From assembly GCF_019331805.1 (NCBI RefSeq), contig NZ_JAHBBE010000017.1:1-53376 (forward strand): 53,376 bases of DNA, given 5' to 3'. Source of the DNA: Bifidobacterium pongonis. GTDB lineage: Bacteria; Actinomycetota; Actinomycetes; Actinomycetales; Bifidobacteriaceae. The stretch's first letter is position 1; each line of letters opens with the position of its first letter. Shown here piece after piece: positions 44,090-53,252 of the stretch. Made by a program: the position numbers and the translations under genes. The notes under the pieces are model-generated. The model was not told the origin of the DNA and ran no database searches. It was given only the letters and a program-made list of their open reading frames with translations.

Positions 44090-45745
44090 TCACTGGGCGA
44101 GGGAAATCCGCCACAGGGGCAGCACGGTCTGGCTCAGCTTGTCGGGGAAGCCTTGCACGGTTTTGCTGCGCGCCACGGTGACGCGGTAGCCGAACAGCCA
44201 ATCCGCGGGGGCGTCTTCGCTGACCTGCTTTGCCGCCTGCTTGAGGTAGCGTTCGCTTTCCTTGCTGTCGGTGGAGGCGAGCGCTTTGGCGTACAGCGAC
44301 TGCACGGTCTTGCTGTCGTAATGGTAGTAGTAGTCGGGTGTGGTCCACTTGTAGAAGTCGTGGCTTTCGGCGTGGTCCACGAGGGAGAGCTCGTAGTCGC
44401 CGTTGGCGTGCACGTCTTGCAGCCAGGTGGAGAATTCCACGTAGTTGATGTTCAGGGTGATGCCGATTTTGGCGAGTTGGCTGCGCAGCTGGTCGCCAAG
44501 TTCGGTGCCGTAGGTGTTGGCGTAGGTCAGGGTGAGTTCGAGCGGATGACTGGTGGAGTATCCGGCTTGGGCCATGAGGTTTTTGGCTTTGGACACGTCG
44601 TATGGGTACAGGTCGGTCAGGTCTTCGTATCCGGGGTCGACGGATGGGATGGGTCCGCCGAGTGTGGAGTCGACGTTGCCGCGCGAGGCGATGATCTCCT
44701 TATGGTTGATGCCGTATCGTATGGCTTGGCGTACGCGCTTGTCGGAGAGCTTGCTGTTGGTGCAGTTGAAGGCGAGTACGAATTTGTCGCTGCCGTCCGC
44801 CACGGACACCTGGTATTTGTCGGTGTCGAGCGATTTGGCGAGGGTGGCGTCGACGGGCGACAGTACTTGCACGTCACCGCTTTTGAGCGCGTTGATGGCG
44901 GCGTTGTCGTCGGTGATGAATCGCAGCACCACATGCTTGGTTTTGGCTTGGTGTTCGCTGCCCCAATAGTTCGGGTTGGCTTCGAGCACCATTTTGCTGC
45001 CGGAGTCGAAGGAGGTCACCGTGTAGGGGCCGGAGCCTACGGCTTCGGTTTTGGCGTCGTAGGTGGCGTTGCGGTCGAATACGAGTCCGGGGCGTCCGCT
45101 CAGGTACCACAGCAGGTTGGAGTCGGGGGTGCTGAGCGTGAGTTTGAGGGTGTTCGCGTCGACGGCTTCGGCGTGTTCGAGGCTGGCTACCTGGTTGGCG
45201 TTGTAGTACTGCTTTTCTTTGAGCTGGTTGATGGACCATGCCGCGTCTTCGGCGTCGAGCTTGTCGCCGTTGGAGAATCGCATGTTTTTGTTGAGGTGGA
45301 AGGTGTAGGTTGTGCCGTCGTCGGAGATTTCCCAGCTGGAGGCAAGTCCCGGCTGCACTTTGTTGTCGGAGTCGCGGCTGACGAGGCCTTCGTACACGTT
45401 GCCGATGAGTACTTGTTCGATGGCCGATCCGGATTGGTGGCGGATGTCAAGGCTGACGGGCGCGAGTTTCAAGCCGATGGTCACGGTGTCGTTGGAGGCT
45501 GCCGTTTCGTTTGTTTTCCGGTTGTTGATGACTGCGATCACGCCGATGACGATGGCGATGACGGCCACGATGGCGATGATGATGGTGATTCGTTTGTTCG
45601 GTTTGCCGCTGTGCGGGGTTCTGACGCGGGCGTTGAGGCTTGCGTCCGTGCTTGCCGTGCCGTTCGCGTCTTGTTTCGCTGGTTTCGTCGGTTCCGCTGT
45701 TGTGGTTGCGTCGGGTTCTCCGTACGCACCTGTGGGTGTTGACAT
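44090..45745 (-). CDS. Peptide ABC transporter substrate-binding protein (family 5), membrane-anchored
   Basis: This 551-residue protein of the SBP_bac_5 family is presumed to deliver peptides to the permeases at 41693-43527. Family signs are PVSLDIRH near the mature start, GNVYEGLV, LASSWEISDDGTTYTFHL with RFSNGD, GSGPYTV and VRQAIRYGIN. Unusually, about 52 polar residues precede a single span ITIIIAIVAVIAIVIGVIAV (about 53-72) and there is no lipobox cysteine, so it is a type II-anchored rather than lipid-anchored binding protein. ATG 45745 follows AAAGGAACACC. A TATACT hexamer (45849-45854, minus) could be a -10 box. Confidence 0.9.
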   Translation of the reverse strand: MSTPTGAYGEPDATTTAEPTKPAKQDANGTASTDASLNARVRTPHSGKPNKRITIIIAIVAVIAIVIGVIAVINNRKTNETAASNDTVTIGLKLAPVSLDIRHQSGSAIEQVLIGNVYEGLVSRDSDNKVQPGLASSWEISDDGTTYTFHLNKNMRFSNGDKLDAEDAAWSINQLKEKQYYNANQVASLEHAEAVDANTLKLTLSTPDSNLLWYLSGRPGLVFDRNATYDAKTEAVGSGPYTVTSFDSGSKMVLEANPNYWGSEHQAKTKHVVLRFITDDNAAINALKSGDVQVLSPVDATLAKSLDTDKYQVSVADGSDKFVLAFNCTNSKLSDKRVRQAIRYGINHKEIIASRGNVDSTLGGPIPSVDPGYEDLTDLYPYDVSKAKNLMAQAGYSTSHPLELTLTYANTYGTELGDQLRSQLAKIGITLNINYVEFSTWLQDVHANGDYELSLVDHAESHDFYKWTTPDYYYHYDSKTVQSLYAKALASTDSKESERYLKQAAKQVSEDAPADWLFGYRVTVARSKTVQGFPDKLSQTVLPLWRISLAQ

Positions 45746-45869
45746 GGTGTTCCTTTATGTGATTATCCGGGATTGGACGTTGCCATATGGCCCGTTTCCC
45801 GTGTTTGTTGGTTTGGCTGACCGCCCGCTGGGGGTCGATCGCCGCCTTTCAGTATACGCGTGTGAATGC

Positions 45870-45910
45870 CGAGGCCGCCCGGCCGAAGCGGTGTGCTTCG
45901 ATCGGGCGGC
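45870..45910 (+). terminator. Large hairpin downstream of the glu operon
   Basis: A 10-bp AGGCCGCCCG/CGGGCGGCCT outer stem encloses CGAAGC/GCTTCG, with TTGTTGTG following on the plus strand. On the minus strand it lies about 70 bases past the last glu gene but has no T-tract there. Confidence 0.6.
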
Positions 45911-45979
45911 CTTGTTGTGCGATTCGCCGGGTTCGGCGTGATTCCGGCTCACTGCCGGTTGGCTGAGGGGCTGGCGGGC

Positions 45980-47095
45980 TTATTGCTCGCCGTTCTCCTT
46001 ATCGCTCTCCTTGTTGTGGGAGCGCTTGGTGTGCTTTCCTTTCTCGCTGTCTTCCTGCGGTTCGGGATGCACCACGTCGTACCCTTGCACGTACTTGGTT
46101 TTCCTCCACTGGTGGATGGAGGCGTTGGTGCCGCGGTGATGCACGTGGTATTGGCGGTCGGTGCCGCCGAGCGGCAGTTCTTCGACTTCCTTGGCCACGG
46201 CGATCTGGTTCACGTTGGAGGGATCGCCGGCCGCGATGGGTGCCACCGGTTCGGGTTCGGTGGGTGCGGCGGTGTGCTGTTGGAGCCTGGACGGCAGCCA
46301 TTCGGCCAGTCGGGACAGCAGCCAGCAGGCGAAGAAGTAGATCACGCCGGCCACGACGAGCGTCTGCAGGATGTTGAAGTACATGGAGCCGAGACGGCGG
46401 GACTGCTGCAGCAGGTCGGTGTACATGATGATGGAGCCGAGGGCGGTATCCTTCAGCACCACGACCAGCTGGGTGACTGCGGCGGGCAGCATGGCGACGA
46501 TGGCCTGCGGCACTTCGACTTGCATGAGGGACTGGGTTCGGGTCAGGCCGAGTGCGAGCGATGCTTCACGCTGGCCGTTCGGCAGATTGCCTACGCCGGA
46601 TCGGACGAGTTCCGCCACGACGGAACCGTTGTAGATCACGAGTGCGAGCACGACGGACCAGTAGGCGGGGCTGGGCACGCCGACGAAGGCGAACCAGCGC
46701 CAGAAGAAGATCATGAGCAGCAGCACGGGCACGGCCCTGGCGAATTCCACGATCGCACCGGAGATGATGCGGATCGGGGCGTTCGGGATGAGTCGTCCGA
46801 TGCCGAAGATGAGGCCGAACAGTACGGCTCCGATTACGGCGAGCACGGTCGCGCGTACGGTGGCCCACAGGCCCGGCAGGTAGAAGTCGGTCCATGCTTC
46901 GGCGTCGAGTGCGGGCTTCCACAGTTCCCAGCTCAGCTGGTTTTCACCGTCCGGCGGATTGTGCAGTCGCATCAGGATCAGCACCACTACGATGGCGAAG
47001 ATGATGCCTGCGATCCAGTTGACGATGCTGATGATCTTGCGTCCTTTAGGGCCGGGCTGGTCGAACAGTACGGCGCTTTCATTGTTTGCTGCCAT
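45980..47095 (-). CDS. gluD: Glutamate-type amino-acid ABC permease (GluD-like)
   Basis: This 371-residue HisM-type permease has an N-terminal polar start, a first span IIFAIVVVLILM, then five spans with VEFARAVPVLLLMIFF. The EAA loop is GQREASLALGLTRTQSLMQVEVPQAI. An unusual polar C-terminal tail of about 95 residues rich in Glu, Lys and His (HVHHRGTN...SHNKESDKENGEQ) follows the last span and has no recognised domain. It is the last gene of gluA-B-C-D, seven bases after gluC. Confidence 0.92.
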   Translation of the reverse strand: MAANNESAVLFDQPGPKGRKIISIVNWIAGIIFAIVVVLILMRLHNPPDGENQLSWELWKPALDAEAWTDFYLPGLWATVRATVLAVIGAVLFGLIFGIGRLIPNAPIRIISGAIVEFARAVPVLLLMIFFWRWFAFVGVPSPAYWSVVLALVIYNGSVVAELVRSGVGNLPNGQREASLALGLTRTQSLMQVEVPQAIVAMLPAAVTQLVVVLKDTALGSIIMYTDLLQQSRRLGSMYFNILQTLVVAGVIYFFACWLLSRLAEWLPSRLQQHTAAPTEPEPVAPIAAGDPSNVNQIAVAKEVEELPLGGTDRQYHVHHRGTNASIHQWRKTKYVQGYDVVHPEPQEDSEKGKHTKRSHNKESDKENGEQ

Positions 47096-47101
47096 CAGGT
47101 G

Positions 47102-47779
47102 TCACCTCCTCACCGCGAGCTTGTTGGACAGGTAGGTTGTGAGCATGCCGATCGGGATGATCAGGATCACGTAGCCGAATGCGAAGATGAGGAAGATCAT
47201 CACGATCAGGTCGGCGTGGTATTCGATCATTTCGCTCATCATCGTCGAGGTTTCGGTCGCCACGGAGGCTGCCGCCGCGACGGTGGAGTTCTTGAGCAAT
47301 GCGATGAAGGTGTTGCCCAGTGGGGCGACAGATCCGCGGAATGCCTGCGGAAGGATGATCTGCACGGCGGACTGGGTGAAGCTGAGGCCCAGCGCGCGTG
47401 CGGCTTCGGCTTGGCCGAGCGGCACGGTGTTGATGCCGGAGCGCAGCGATTCGCAGACGAAGGCCGCGGTGTATAGGCTCAGACCTGTGACCGCCAGCCA
47501 GAAGAAGTTGGTGGCAAAAATGTCGGAGAAGCCGATTTTGAGCTGCGCGTAGGCGCCGAGCACCATGAACACCATGATGATGGTGAGCGGCAGGTTCTTG
47601 AACAGTTCGACGTAGGCGCTGGCCACGCCGCGCAGTGAGGCGATCGGCGAGATGCGCATCATGACGAGGATCACGCCGAGGATCATGGAGAACAGGGCGG
47701 ACCAGAGGGTCAGTTCGATGTTCACCAGGAAGGCGCCCGGAATGTTGTATTCGGAGAACAGCATCATGAGGTCTTGCAT
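47102..47779 (-). CDS. gluC: Glutamate-type amino-acid ABC permease (GluC-like)
   Basis: This 225-residue HisQ/M-type permease has about five spans, VELFKNLPLTIIMVF, and the EAA coupling loop GQAEAARALGLSFTQSAVQIILPQAFR. ATG 47779 shares one base with the binding-protein stop (TGATG) and has AAAGGGG upstream; the longer open frame upstream is the binding-protein gene in another frame. Confidence 0.95.
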   Translation of the reverse strand: MQDLMMLFSEYNIPGAFLVNIELTLWSALFSMILGVILVMMRISPIASLRGVASAYVELFKNLPLTIIMVFMVLGAYAQLKIGFSDIFATNFFWLAVTGLSLYTAAFVCESLRSGINTVPLGQAEAARALGLSFTQSAVQIILPQAFRGSVAPLGNTFIALLKNSTVAAAASVATETSTMMSEMIEYHADLIVMIFLIFAFGYVILIIPIGMLTTYLSNKLAVRR

Positions 47780-48606
47780 CACTTGTTCCCCTTTCCGTTC
47801 GGCACCGGCGGATTGTACTTCGGGTTCGGCGTGTAGTCGACGCCCTTGGTGTTGTCGTCCACGAAGCGCTGCCAGGAGCCGTCCTTTTCCATGTCGCGGA
47901 TGGCTGCGTTGATCTTGTTCTTCAGTTCGGTGTTGCCTTTCTTGACGCCCACGCCGTAATACTCCTGGGTGAAGGGGTTGCCGACCACGCGGATGCGTCC
48001 GCGGGATGCGGAGGCGAGACCGGCGAGGATGATGTCGTCGGTGGTGGCGGCGTCCACGATGCCGGAGAGCAGCGCGGTCGCGCATTCGGCCATGCCCGGC
48101 TGTTCCATGAGCTGGGTTTGCTTGGCGAATTTCTGCTTGACGTTCACGGCGGATGTGGTGCCGGTCATGGAGCACAGACGCTTGCCGTTGAGGTCCTGCG
48201 GGCCTTTGATGTCCTTCTCGTCCTTGCGTACCAGCAGGTCTTGGCCGGCTACGAAGTACGGTCCGGCGAAGTCGACGACTTTCTTGCGTTCGTCGGTGAT
48301 GGAATAGGATGCGACGATGTAGTCGACGTCGCCGTTCTGCAGCATGGCTTCACGCTGCTTGGATGGCGCTTCCTTCCAGACGATCTCGTCTTCGGAGTAG
48401 CCGAGTTTCTTGGCGATGTATTTGGCCACGTCGACGTCGAAGCCGACGTAGGTGCCGGACTTTTTGAAGCCCAGGCCAGGCTGGTCGAATTTGATGCCGA
48501 CGCGAATCTTGCCCTCTTCGGCGGCGGAACCGCAGCCCGCCATCGATACCACGCAGGTCAGCGTGCATAATGCCGCCAACGCGCGTTTGAACCATGTCTT
48601 CCTCAT
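47779..48606 (-). CDS. gluB: Amino-acid ABC transporter binding lipoprotein (GluB-like)
   Basis: This 275-residue lipoprotein has a signal peptide MRKTWFKRALAALCTLTCVVSMAGC with a clear lipobox (SMAG-C). A family-3 binding domain follows: GTYVGFDVDVAKYIAKKLG, VASYSITDERKKVVDFAGPYF, then CSMTGTTSA. These features fit glutamate/glutamine/aspartate-type binding proteins. ATG 48606 follows GGGAGAG. It lies 11 bases after gluA. Confidence 0.95.
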   Translation of the reverse strand: MRKTWFKRALAALCTLTCVVSMAGCGSAAEEGKIRVGIKFDQPGLGFKKSGTYVGFDVDVAKYIAKKLGYSEDEIVWKEAPSKQREAMLQNGDVDYIVASYSITDERKKVVDFAGPYFVAGQDLLVRKDEKDIKGPQDLNGKRLCSMTGTTSAVNVKQKFAKQTQLMEQPGMAECATALLSGIVDAATTDDIILAGLASASRGRIRVVGNPFTQEYYGVGVKKGNTELKNKINAAIRDMEKDGSWQRFVDDNTKGVDYTPNPKYNPPVPNGKGNK

Positions 48607-48617
48607 GTTCTCTCCCG

Positions 48618-49415
48618 TCAGTGGGTCAGGATCTTCGACAGGAAGTCCTTGGCCCTGTCGGTCTTCGGATGTTCGAAGAACTCGTCGGGCGAAGCCTGTT
48701 CCAGAATCTGCCCGTCGGCCATGAACACGACTTTGTCGGCCACCTTGCGGGCGAAGCCCATCTCATGGGTGACGCACAGCATGGTCATGCCTTCGCGGGC
48801 CAGCTGCACCATGACGTCGAGCACTTCGTTGACCATTTCCGGGTCGAGTGCGGAGGTCGGCTCGTCGAACAGCATGACTTTCGGCTTCATGGCGAGGGCG
48901 CGGGCGATGGCGACGCGCTGCTGCTGGCCGCCGGACAGCTGGGACGGCATTTTGGAGGCCTGCGAGGCCACGCCGACGCGGTCGAGCAGGTCCATGGCCA
49001 TGTCTTCGGCCGCCTTCTTGTCCATGTGGCGGACCTTGATCGGGGCGAGCGTGACGTTGTCGAGGATGGTTTTGTTGGCGAACAGGTTGAAGGACTGGAA
49101 TACCATGCCCACTTCGGCGCGAAGGTTGGCGAGTTCCTTGCCTTCTTCGGGGAGGGGCTGTCCGTCGATGCGGATGACGCCGGAGTCGATGGTTTCGAGG
49201 CGGTTGATGGTGCGGCACATGGTGGATTTGCCCGATCCGGACGGTCCTACGATGACCAGCACTTCGCCTTTGTCGACGGTGAGGTTGATGTCTTTGAGAA
49301 CGTGGAGGTCGCCGAAATGCTTCTCCACGTGGGTGAGTTCCACGAGCGGCTGACCGCTTTCCTCAGTGCCCGGCACCAGCGGGCGCTTGATGTTGAATTC
49401 ATTCATATCTGACAT
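48618..49415 (-). CDS. gluA: Amino-acid ABC transporter ATPase (GluA-like)
   Basis: This 265-residue ATPase has Walker [19 protein letters not shown] (typical of polar amino-acid importers), Q-loop [15 protein letters not shown], signature [16 protein letters not shown], Walker [16 protein letters not shown] and THEMGFAR. It is the first gene of the glutamate-type operon. ATG 49415 has no ribosome site, but a TATACT -10 box lies eight bases upstream, so the transcript may be leaderless; ATG 49406 is an alternative. The open frame further upstream is the promoter region. Confidence 0.94.
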   Translation of the reverse strand: MSDMNEFNIKRPLVPGTEESGQPLVELTHVEKHFGDLHVLKDINLTVDKGEVLVIVGPSGSGKSTMCRTINRLETIDSGVIRIDGQPLPEEGKELANLRAEVGMVFQSFNLFANKTILDNVTLAPIKVRHMDKKAAEDMAMDLLDRVGVASQASKMPSQLSGGQQQRVAIARALAMKPKVMLFDEPTSALDPEMVNEVLDVMVQLAREGMTMLCVTHEMGFARKVADKVVFMADGQILEQASPDEFFEHPKTDRAKDFLSKILTH

Positions 49416-49423
49416 AAGTGCAC

Positions 49424-49429
49424 AGTATA
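49424..49429 (-). promoter_or_regulatory. Candidate -10 box of the glu operon
   Basis: TATACT on the minus strand, eight bases before the gluA ATG. No good -35 hexamer is visible at 16-18 bp. The spacing predicts transcription beginning at or next to the A of the ATG. Confidence 0.5.
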
Positions 49430-49515
49430 AACGAAGTATGTTTCCACCCGGCATTTGTCTCACCGTTGCACATATTCCGTGGGCAACGGGGGCTTTCGGC
49501 GGTTTTTCGGGGGTT

Positions 49516-49656
49516 TCAGCCAAGCATCAGCAGTCGCAGCACCGCGACGATGATGGCCGTGACGGGCACCGCCGCCCCTACTGCCATGAAGAACACTCGT
49601 TCCGGCACGTTCCGGACGAACCAATCATGTATGCGATTCCATAGGTAACCACTCAT
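49516..49656 (-). CDS. Small membrane protein, 46 residues
   Basis: A short frame reads [19 protein letters not shown], then a single hydrophobic helix (about residues 22-45, including [21 protein letters not shown]), then a stop. The amphipathic N-terminal part followed by one span is a plausible small inner-membrane protein. Upstream is GTGGGG but no clear Shine-Dalgarno at standard spacing. It lies between the aspS terminator and gluA. I recognise no family; it may be a chance ORF. Confidence 0.45.
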   Translation of the reverse strand: MSGYLWNRIHDWFVRNVPERVFFMAVGAAVPVTAIIVAVLRLLMLG

Positions 49657-49766
49657 GCGCCCCACGCTAGGCGTGCAAGATGTTGCCACGTATGCACGCG
49701 GGGAAACGGCGGGTGAATTCCTTGGAAATACCTGATATCACCTGATATCAACGGTGTGCGGGGGTG

Positions 49767-49809
49767 GAAAAACGGCAACGCCAGGCCGCGGTGTGCGGTC
49801 TGGCGTTGC
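49767..49809 (-). terminator. Terminator of aspS
   Basis: A 15-bp stem with one mismatch (GCAACGCCAGGCCGC, 49775-49789, with 49795-49809) is followed on the minus strand by CGTTTTTCC. It starts about 37 bases beyond the aspS stop. Confidence 0.9.
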
Positions 49810-49845
49810 TCTTATCGATTCATACGGGCCTGCAGGCTCTGGGAA

Positions 49846-51645
49846 TCAGTCCTCGTCCTCGTCCGGATCGTAGTCGACGCCGGTTTCGGCGCGCTGCTCG
49901 TCGGAGATCGGAGCCGGGGCGCCGGTCAGCGGATCGCGGCCGCCGCCGGCCTTCGGGAAGGCGATGACGTCACGGATGGACGGTGCGCCGGCGAGGATGG
50001 ACACGGTGCGGTCCCAGCCGAGTGCGATGCCCGCGTGAGGCGGTGCGCCGTACTTGAAGGCTTCCAGCAGGAAGCCGAACTTGTCTTCGGCTTCTTCCTT
50101 GCTGATGCCGAGCACGTTGAGCACGCGGTCCTGGATGTCGTCGCGGTGGATACGCACGGAGCCGCCGCCCATCTCCTCACCGTTGCAGACGATGTCGTAG
50201 GAGTCGGACATGGCGTGTTCCGGATCCTGATCGAACTTGTCGATCCAATCCTTGGACGGCATGGTGAACGGGTGGTGCATGGAGGTCCACTTGGAGTGGC
50301 CGACAGCCACATCATCGTCGTCCGGATCGTCGGTCGGCTTGAACAGCGGGAAGTCCACAACCCAAGTGAAGGCGAACTTCTTCGGGTCGAGCAGACCGGC
50401 GCGGGAGGCGAGCTCCACACGGGCGGCACCCAGCAGCAGCTGGGAGGATTCGCGGGCACCGGCGGCGAAGAACACGGCGTCGCCGTTCTCCGCACCGACG
50501 GCTTCCTTGAGGCCTGCGCGCTCCTCATCGGAGAGGTTCTTGGCGACGGGGCCCTTGAGTTCGCCGTCGTCGGTGAACTGCACGTAGGCGAGACCCTTGG
50601 CGCCGCGCTGCTTGGCCCAATCCTGCCATGCGTCGAACTGGCGACGCGGCGTGGAGGCGCCACCCTTGAAGAGGACGGCACCCACGTACGGGGCCTGGAA
50701 CACGCGGAACGGGGTGTTCTTGAAGTAGTCGGTCAGCTCGATGATCGGGTTGCCGAAACGCAGATCGGGCTTGTCGGAGCCGTACTTGTCCATGGCTTCC
50801 TGCCAGGTGATGCGCGGCAGCGGCAGCTGGACCTCATAGCCGGCGGCCTTCCAGATGGCGGCGATGACCTTTTCGGCCATGGCCATCACGTCTTCCTGGT
50901 CCACGTACGCCATTTCCATGTCGAGCTGGGTGAACTCGGGCTGGCGGTCGGCGCGGAAGTCCTCGTCACGGTAGCAGCGGGCGAACTGGTAGTAGCGTTC
51001 CACGCCGGAGACCATGAGCAGCTGCTTGAGCAGCTGCGGGGACTGCGGCAGCGCGTACCAGGAGCCAGGCACCAGTCGGGCCGGGACGACGAAGTCGCGG
51101 GCGCCTTCCGGGGTGGACTTGATGAAGGTCGGGGTTTCGACTTCGGTGAAGTCGAGATCCTCAAGCGCGTGACGGGCGGCCTTGGCCATGTCGGAGCGCA
51201 GCTTCAGGTTGCGCTGCATGCCGGGGCGGCGCAGGTCGAGGTAGCGGTACTTGAGACGCACTTCCTCGCCGGGCAGCTTGTTCTCGGACTCGTTTTCGAG
51301 CGCGGTGGACACCTGGAACGGCAGGGCGTCGGACTTGGCGAGCACCTCGATGGTTTCGGCCACGACTTCGATCTTGCCGGTGGCGAGATGTTCGTTCTCG
51401 TTGCCTTCCGGACGCAGGCGCACTTCACCGGTGACCTGGATCACGAACTCGGAGCGCAGCGGACGCGCCTGCTCCTCGTCGTAGATGACGACCTGCACGA
51501 GGCCGGAGGAATCGCGCAGATCGATGAAGGCGACTCCACCATGGTCGCGGCGGCGGTCGACCCAACCGGACAGGGTGACCTTCTGGCCGACGAGAGCCTC
51601 GGTGACTTCAGTGGCATGATGTGTTCTGTATGCCGTCTGGCTCAT
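49846..51645 (-). CDS. aspS: Aspartyl-tRNA synthetase
   Basis: This 599-residue class II synthetase has an N-terminal OB-fold ([31 protein letters not shown]). The bacterial AspRS core includes [16 protein letters not shown], the motif 2 region [25 protein letters not shown], the bacterial GAD insertion and the motif 3 [10 protein letters not shown]. Whether it also charges tRNA-Asn cannot be read by eye. I chose ATG 51645 ([14 protein letters not shown]), with GGGAG upstream; the frame is open further to 51678. It lies 29 bases after hisS and shares its transcript. Part of its sequence (51048-51171) recurs inverted at the right edge of the window. Confidence 0.97.
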   Translation of the reverse strand: MSQTAYRTHHATEVTEALVGQKVTLSGWVDRRRDHGGVAFIDLRDSSGLVQVVIYDEEQARPLRSEFVIQVTGEVRLRPEGNENEHLATGKIEVVAETIEVLAKSDALPFQVSTALENESENKLPGEEVRLKYRYLDLRRPGMQRNLKLRSDMAKAARHALEDLDFTEVETPTFIKSTPEGARDFVVPARLVPGSWYALPQSPQLLKQLLMVSGVERYYQFARCYRDEDFRADRQPEFTQLDMEMAYVDQEDVMAMAEKVIAAIWKAAGYEVQLPLPRITWQEAMDKYGSDKPDLRFGNPIIELTDYFKNTPFRVFQAPYVGAVLFKGGASTPRRQFDAWQDWAKQRGAKGLAYVQFTDDGELKGPVAKNLSDEERAGLKEAVGAENGDAVFFAAGARESSQLLLGAARVELASRAGLLDPKKFAFTWVVDFPLFKPTDDPDDDDVAVGHSKWTSMHHPFTMPSKDWIDKFDQDPEHAMSDSYDIVCNGEEMGGGSVRIHRDDIQDRVLNVLGISKEEAEDKFGFLLEAFKYGAPPHAGIALGWDRTVSILAGAPSIRDVIAFPKAGGGRDPLTGAPAPISDEQRAETGVDYDPDEDED

Positions 51646-51674
51646 GCTTTGAATACTCCCAATTATTCGATTAA

Positions 51675-53054
51675 TCAATCAATAACAACGGTTTGCCGGG
51701 CATTAACAGTATCCGGCTCCCACGACGTGCGATCGGCCGGGTTCTGCTCGCCGGAGACGATGTTCTTCACCTCGTCACCCGCGCCTTCCTGACCGGGGAA
51801 CCACACGTACGGGATACCGAGCTTGTCGGCGTATTTGATCTGCTTGCCCAGTTTGGCGGCGGTCGGTGCCACGTCGGCGGCGATGCCGCGTGCGCGCAGC
51901 GCGTTGGCGATCGCGTTGGATTCGGCGCGTTCGCTTTCGTTCCACACGGCGACGAGCACGCTGGCCGGGGACACGCGGTTGGCGTGTGCGCCTGCGGTGT
52001 GCAGCATGTAGCTGACGAGTCGGCTCAGGCCGATGGACAGGCCAACGCCCGGGTACTTGCGGTTGCCCTGCGAGGCGAGGTTGTCGTAACGGCCGCCGGA
52101 GCAGATGGAACCGAGGGATGCCGCGCCGTCAAGGAAGGTCTCGTACACGGAACCGGTGTAGTAGTCCAAGCCGCGGGCGATCTTCAGGTCGGCGATGACG
52201 GAGCCGGGGCGGATCGCGGCCGCCTGGTCGACGATCATGCCCAGCGTGCTCAGGCCTTCATGCGCGAGCGCGTAGGCTTCGGACTCCTGGGAGATGCCGT
52301 GCTTGGCCGCGAGCGCGTCGAACTTTTCGGCGAGTTCGGTGCCGTTGGCGGCGGTGAGCTCGGCCAGTTCGAGGCAGGCGCGGGCCTGCGCGTCGGTGGC
52401 GCCGCAGGTTTCGACCAGCAGTTTGGCCACTTCGTCGGCGCCGATCTTGTCGAGCTTGTCGATCTCACGCAGCACGCCTTCGATGTCGTCGAGGCCGAGA
52501 CCACGGTAGAAGCCTTCGGAGAGCTTGCGGTTGTTCGCGTGCACGGTCGCCTTGGGCAGGCCGAATTCGCGCAGTCGTTCCAGCGCGGAGACCATGACCA
52601 GCGGCAGTTCCACTTCGTAGTGGTCCGGCAGGTCGCCGTTGCCGATCACGTCGATGTCGGCCTGGACGAACTCGCGGAATCGTCCTTCCTGCGGGCGTTC
52701 GCCACGCCAGACCTTCTGGATCTGCCAACGCTTGAACGGGAAGGCGAGGTCGCCTGAATGTTCGACCACGTATCGGCTCAGCGGCACGGTGAGGTCGAAG
52801 TGCAGGCCGAGTCTTTCCTCGATCGGGGTGTCGGATTCGTTGCCGACGTCCTGCAGGCGGCTCAGCAGGTAGATCTCCTTGCTGGTCTCGCCTTTCTTCA
52901 GCAACGAAGCCCCGGTTTCCACGGCTCTCGTCTCGATGCCTAGGAAGCCGTTGAGCTCGAATACTTCACGGAGCGTGTCGATGACACGCTGCTCCACAAC
53001 ACGTTCAGAGGGGAGCCACTCTGGAAATCCTGATATTGATGCGCCTTTAGCCAC
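51675..53054 (-). CDS. hisS: Histidyl-tRNA synthetase
   Basis: This 459-residue class II synthetase begins [15 protein letters not shown], continues with motif 1 and [28 protein letters not shown] (motif 2), then the histidine loops [13 protein letters not shown] and GGRYDNL, and the C-terminal anticodon domain ([16 protein letters not shown]). The normal family start is matched by GTG 53054. The upstream frame (MFDATFTYYIDS) encodes the promoter, so I exclude it. The promoter TTGACG (53081-53086) lies just upstream and transcription would begin at or beside the GTG, implying a leaderless mRNA. aspS follows after 29 bases. Confidence 0.95.
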   Translation of the reverse strand: MAKGASISGFPEWLPSERVVEQRVIDTLREVFELNGFLGIETRAVETGASLLKKGETSKEIYLLSRLQDVGNESDTPIEERLGLHFDLTVPLSRYVVEHSGDLAFPFKRWQIQKVWRGERPQEGRFREFVQADIDVIGNGDLPDHYEVELPLVMVSALERLREFGLPKATVHANNRKLSEGFYRGLGLDDIEGVLREIDKLDKIGADEVAKLLVETCGATDAQARACLELAELTAANGTELAEKFDALAAKHGISQESEAYALAHEGLSTLGMIVDQAAAIRPGSVIADLKIARGLDYYTGSVYETFLDGAASLGSICSGGRYDNLASQGNRKYPGVGLSIGLSRLVSYMLHTAGAHANRVSPASVLVAVWNESERAESNAIANALRARGIAADVAPTAAKLGKQIKYADKLGIPYVWFPGQEGAGDEVKNIVSGEQNPADRTSWEPDTVNARQTVVID

Positions 53055-53058
53055 GGAA

Positions 53059-53086
53059 TCAATATAATAGGTGAAGGTTGCGTCAA
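53059..53086 (-). promoter_or_regulatory. Promoter of hisS-aspS
   Basis: -35 TTGACG (53081-53086, minus) with a TATTGA -10 at 53059-53064 (16-bp spacer) or TATATT (53061-53066, 14-bp spacer). The predicted start of transcription coincides with the GTG of hisS. Confidence 0.65.
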
Positions 53087-53150
53087 ACATCCCTGTTCCG
53101 TCAGGATGTGAAGCGCGATGCACACACTTCCAAGCTGTAAGGAGCTGGCC

Positions 53151-53252
53151 ATGGCCGACGAGAACGTCACCAAGAACGAAACCACCACCGAGACCACCGC
53201 ACAGGAAACGCAGGGAGCAGCCAAGGCACCGAAGCCCGCCGCCCCGAAGCCC
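53151..53252 (+). CDS. N-terminal start of an unidentified plus-strand gene (truncated by the chimeric edge)
   Basis: ATG 53151 follows a good AAGGAGC and opens a Thr/Glu/Ala/Pro-rich N-terminus ([19 protein letters not shown], then APKPAAPKP). This is a plausible disordered N-terminal tail of a real gene divergent from hisS, but no domain is seen. From about 53253 the frame enters an exact inverted copy of aspS ([11 protein letters not shown]), so the true continuation is not in this window. In actinobacteria such N-termini occur on DUF349-type and other proteins, but I do not assign it. Confidence 0.5.

Noticed and set aside
43584..44348. Minus-strand frame of 254 codons over the gap in the peptide-transport locus
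   Set aside because: It runs through two palindromic elements and into the binding-protein gene; it is Arg/Ala-rich and lacks a start site.
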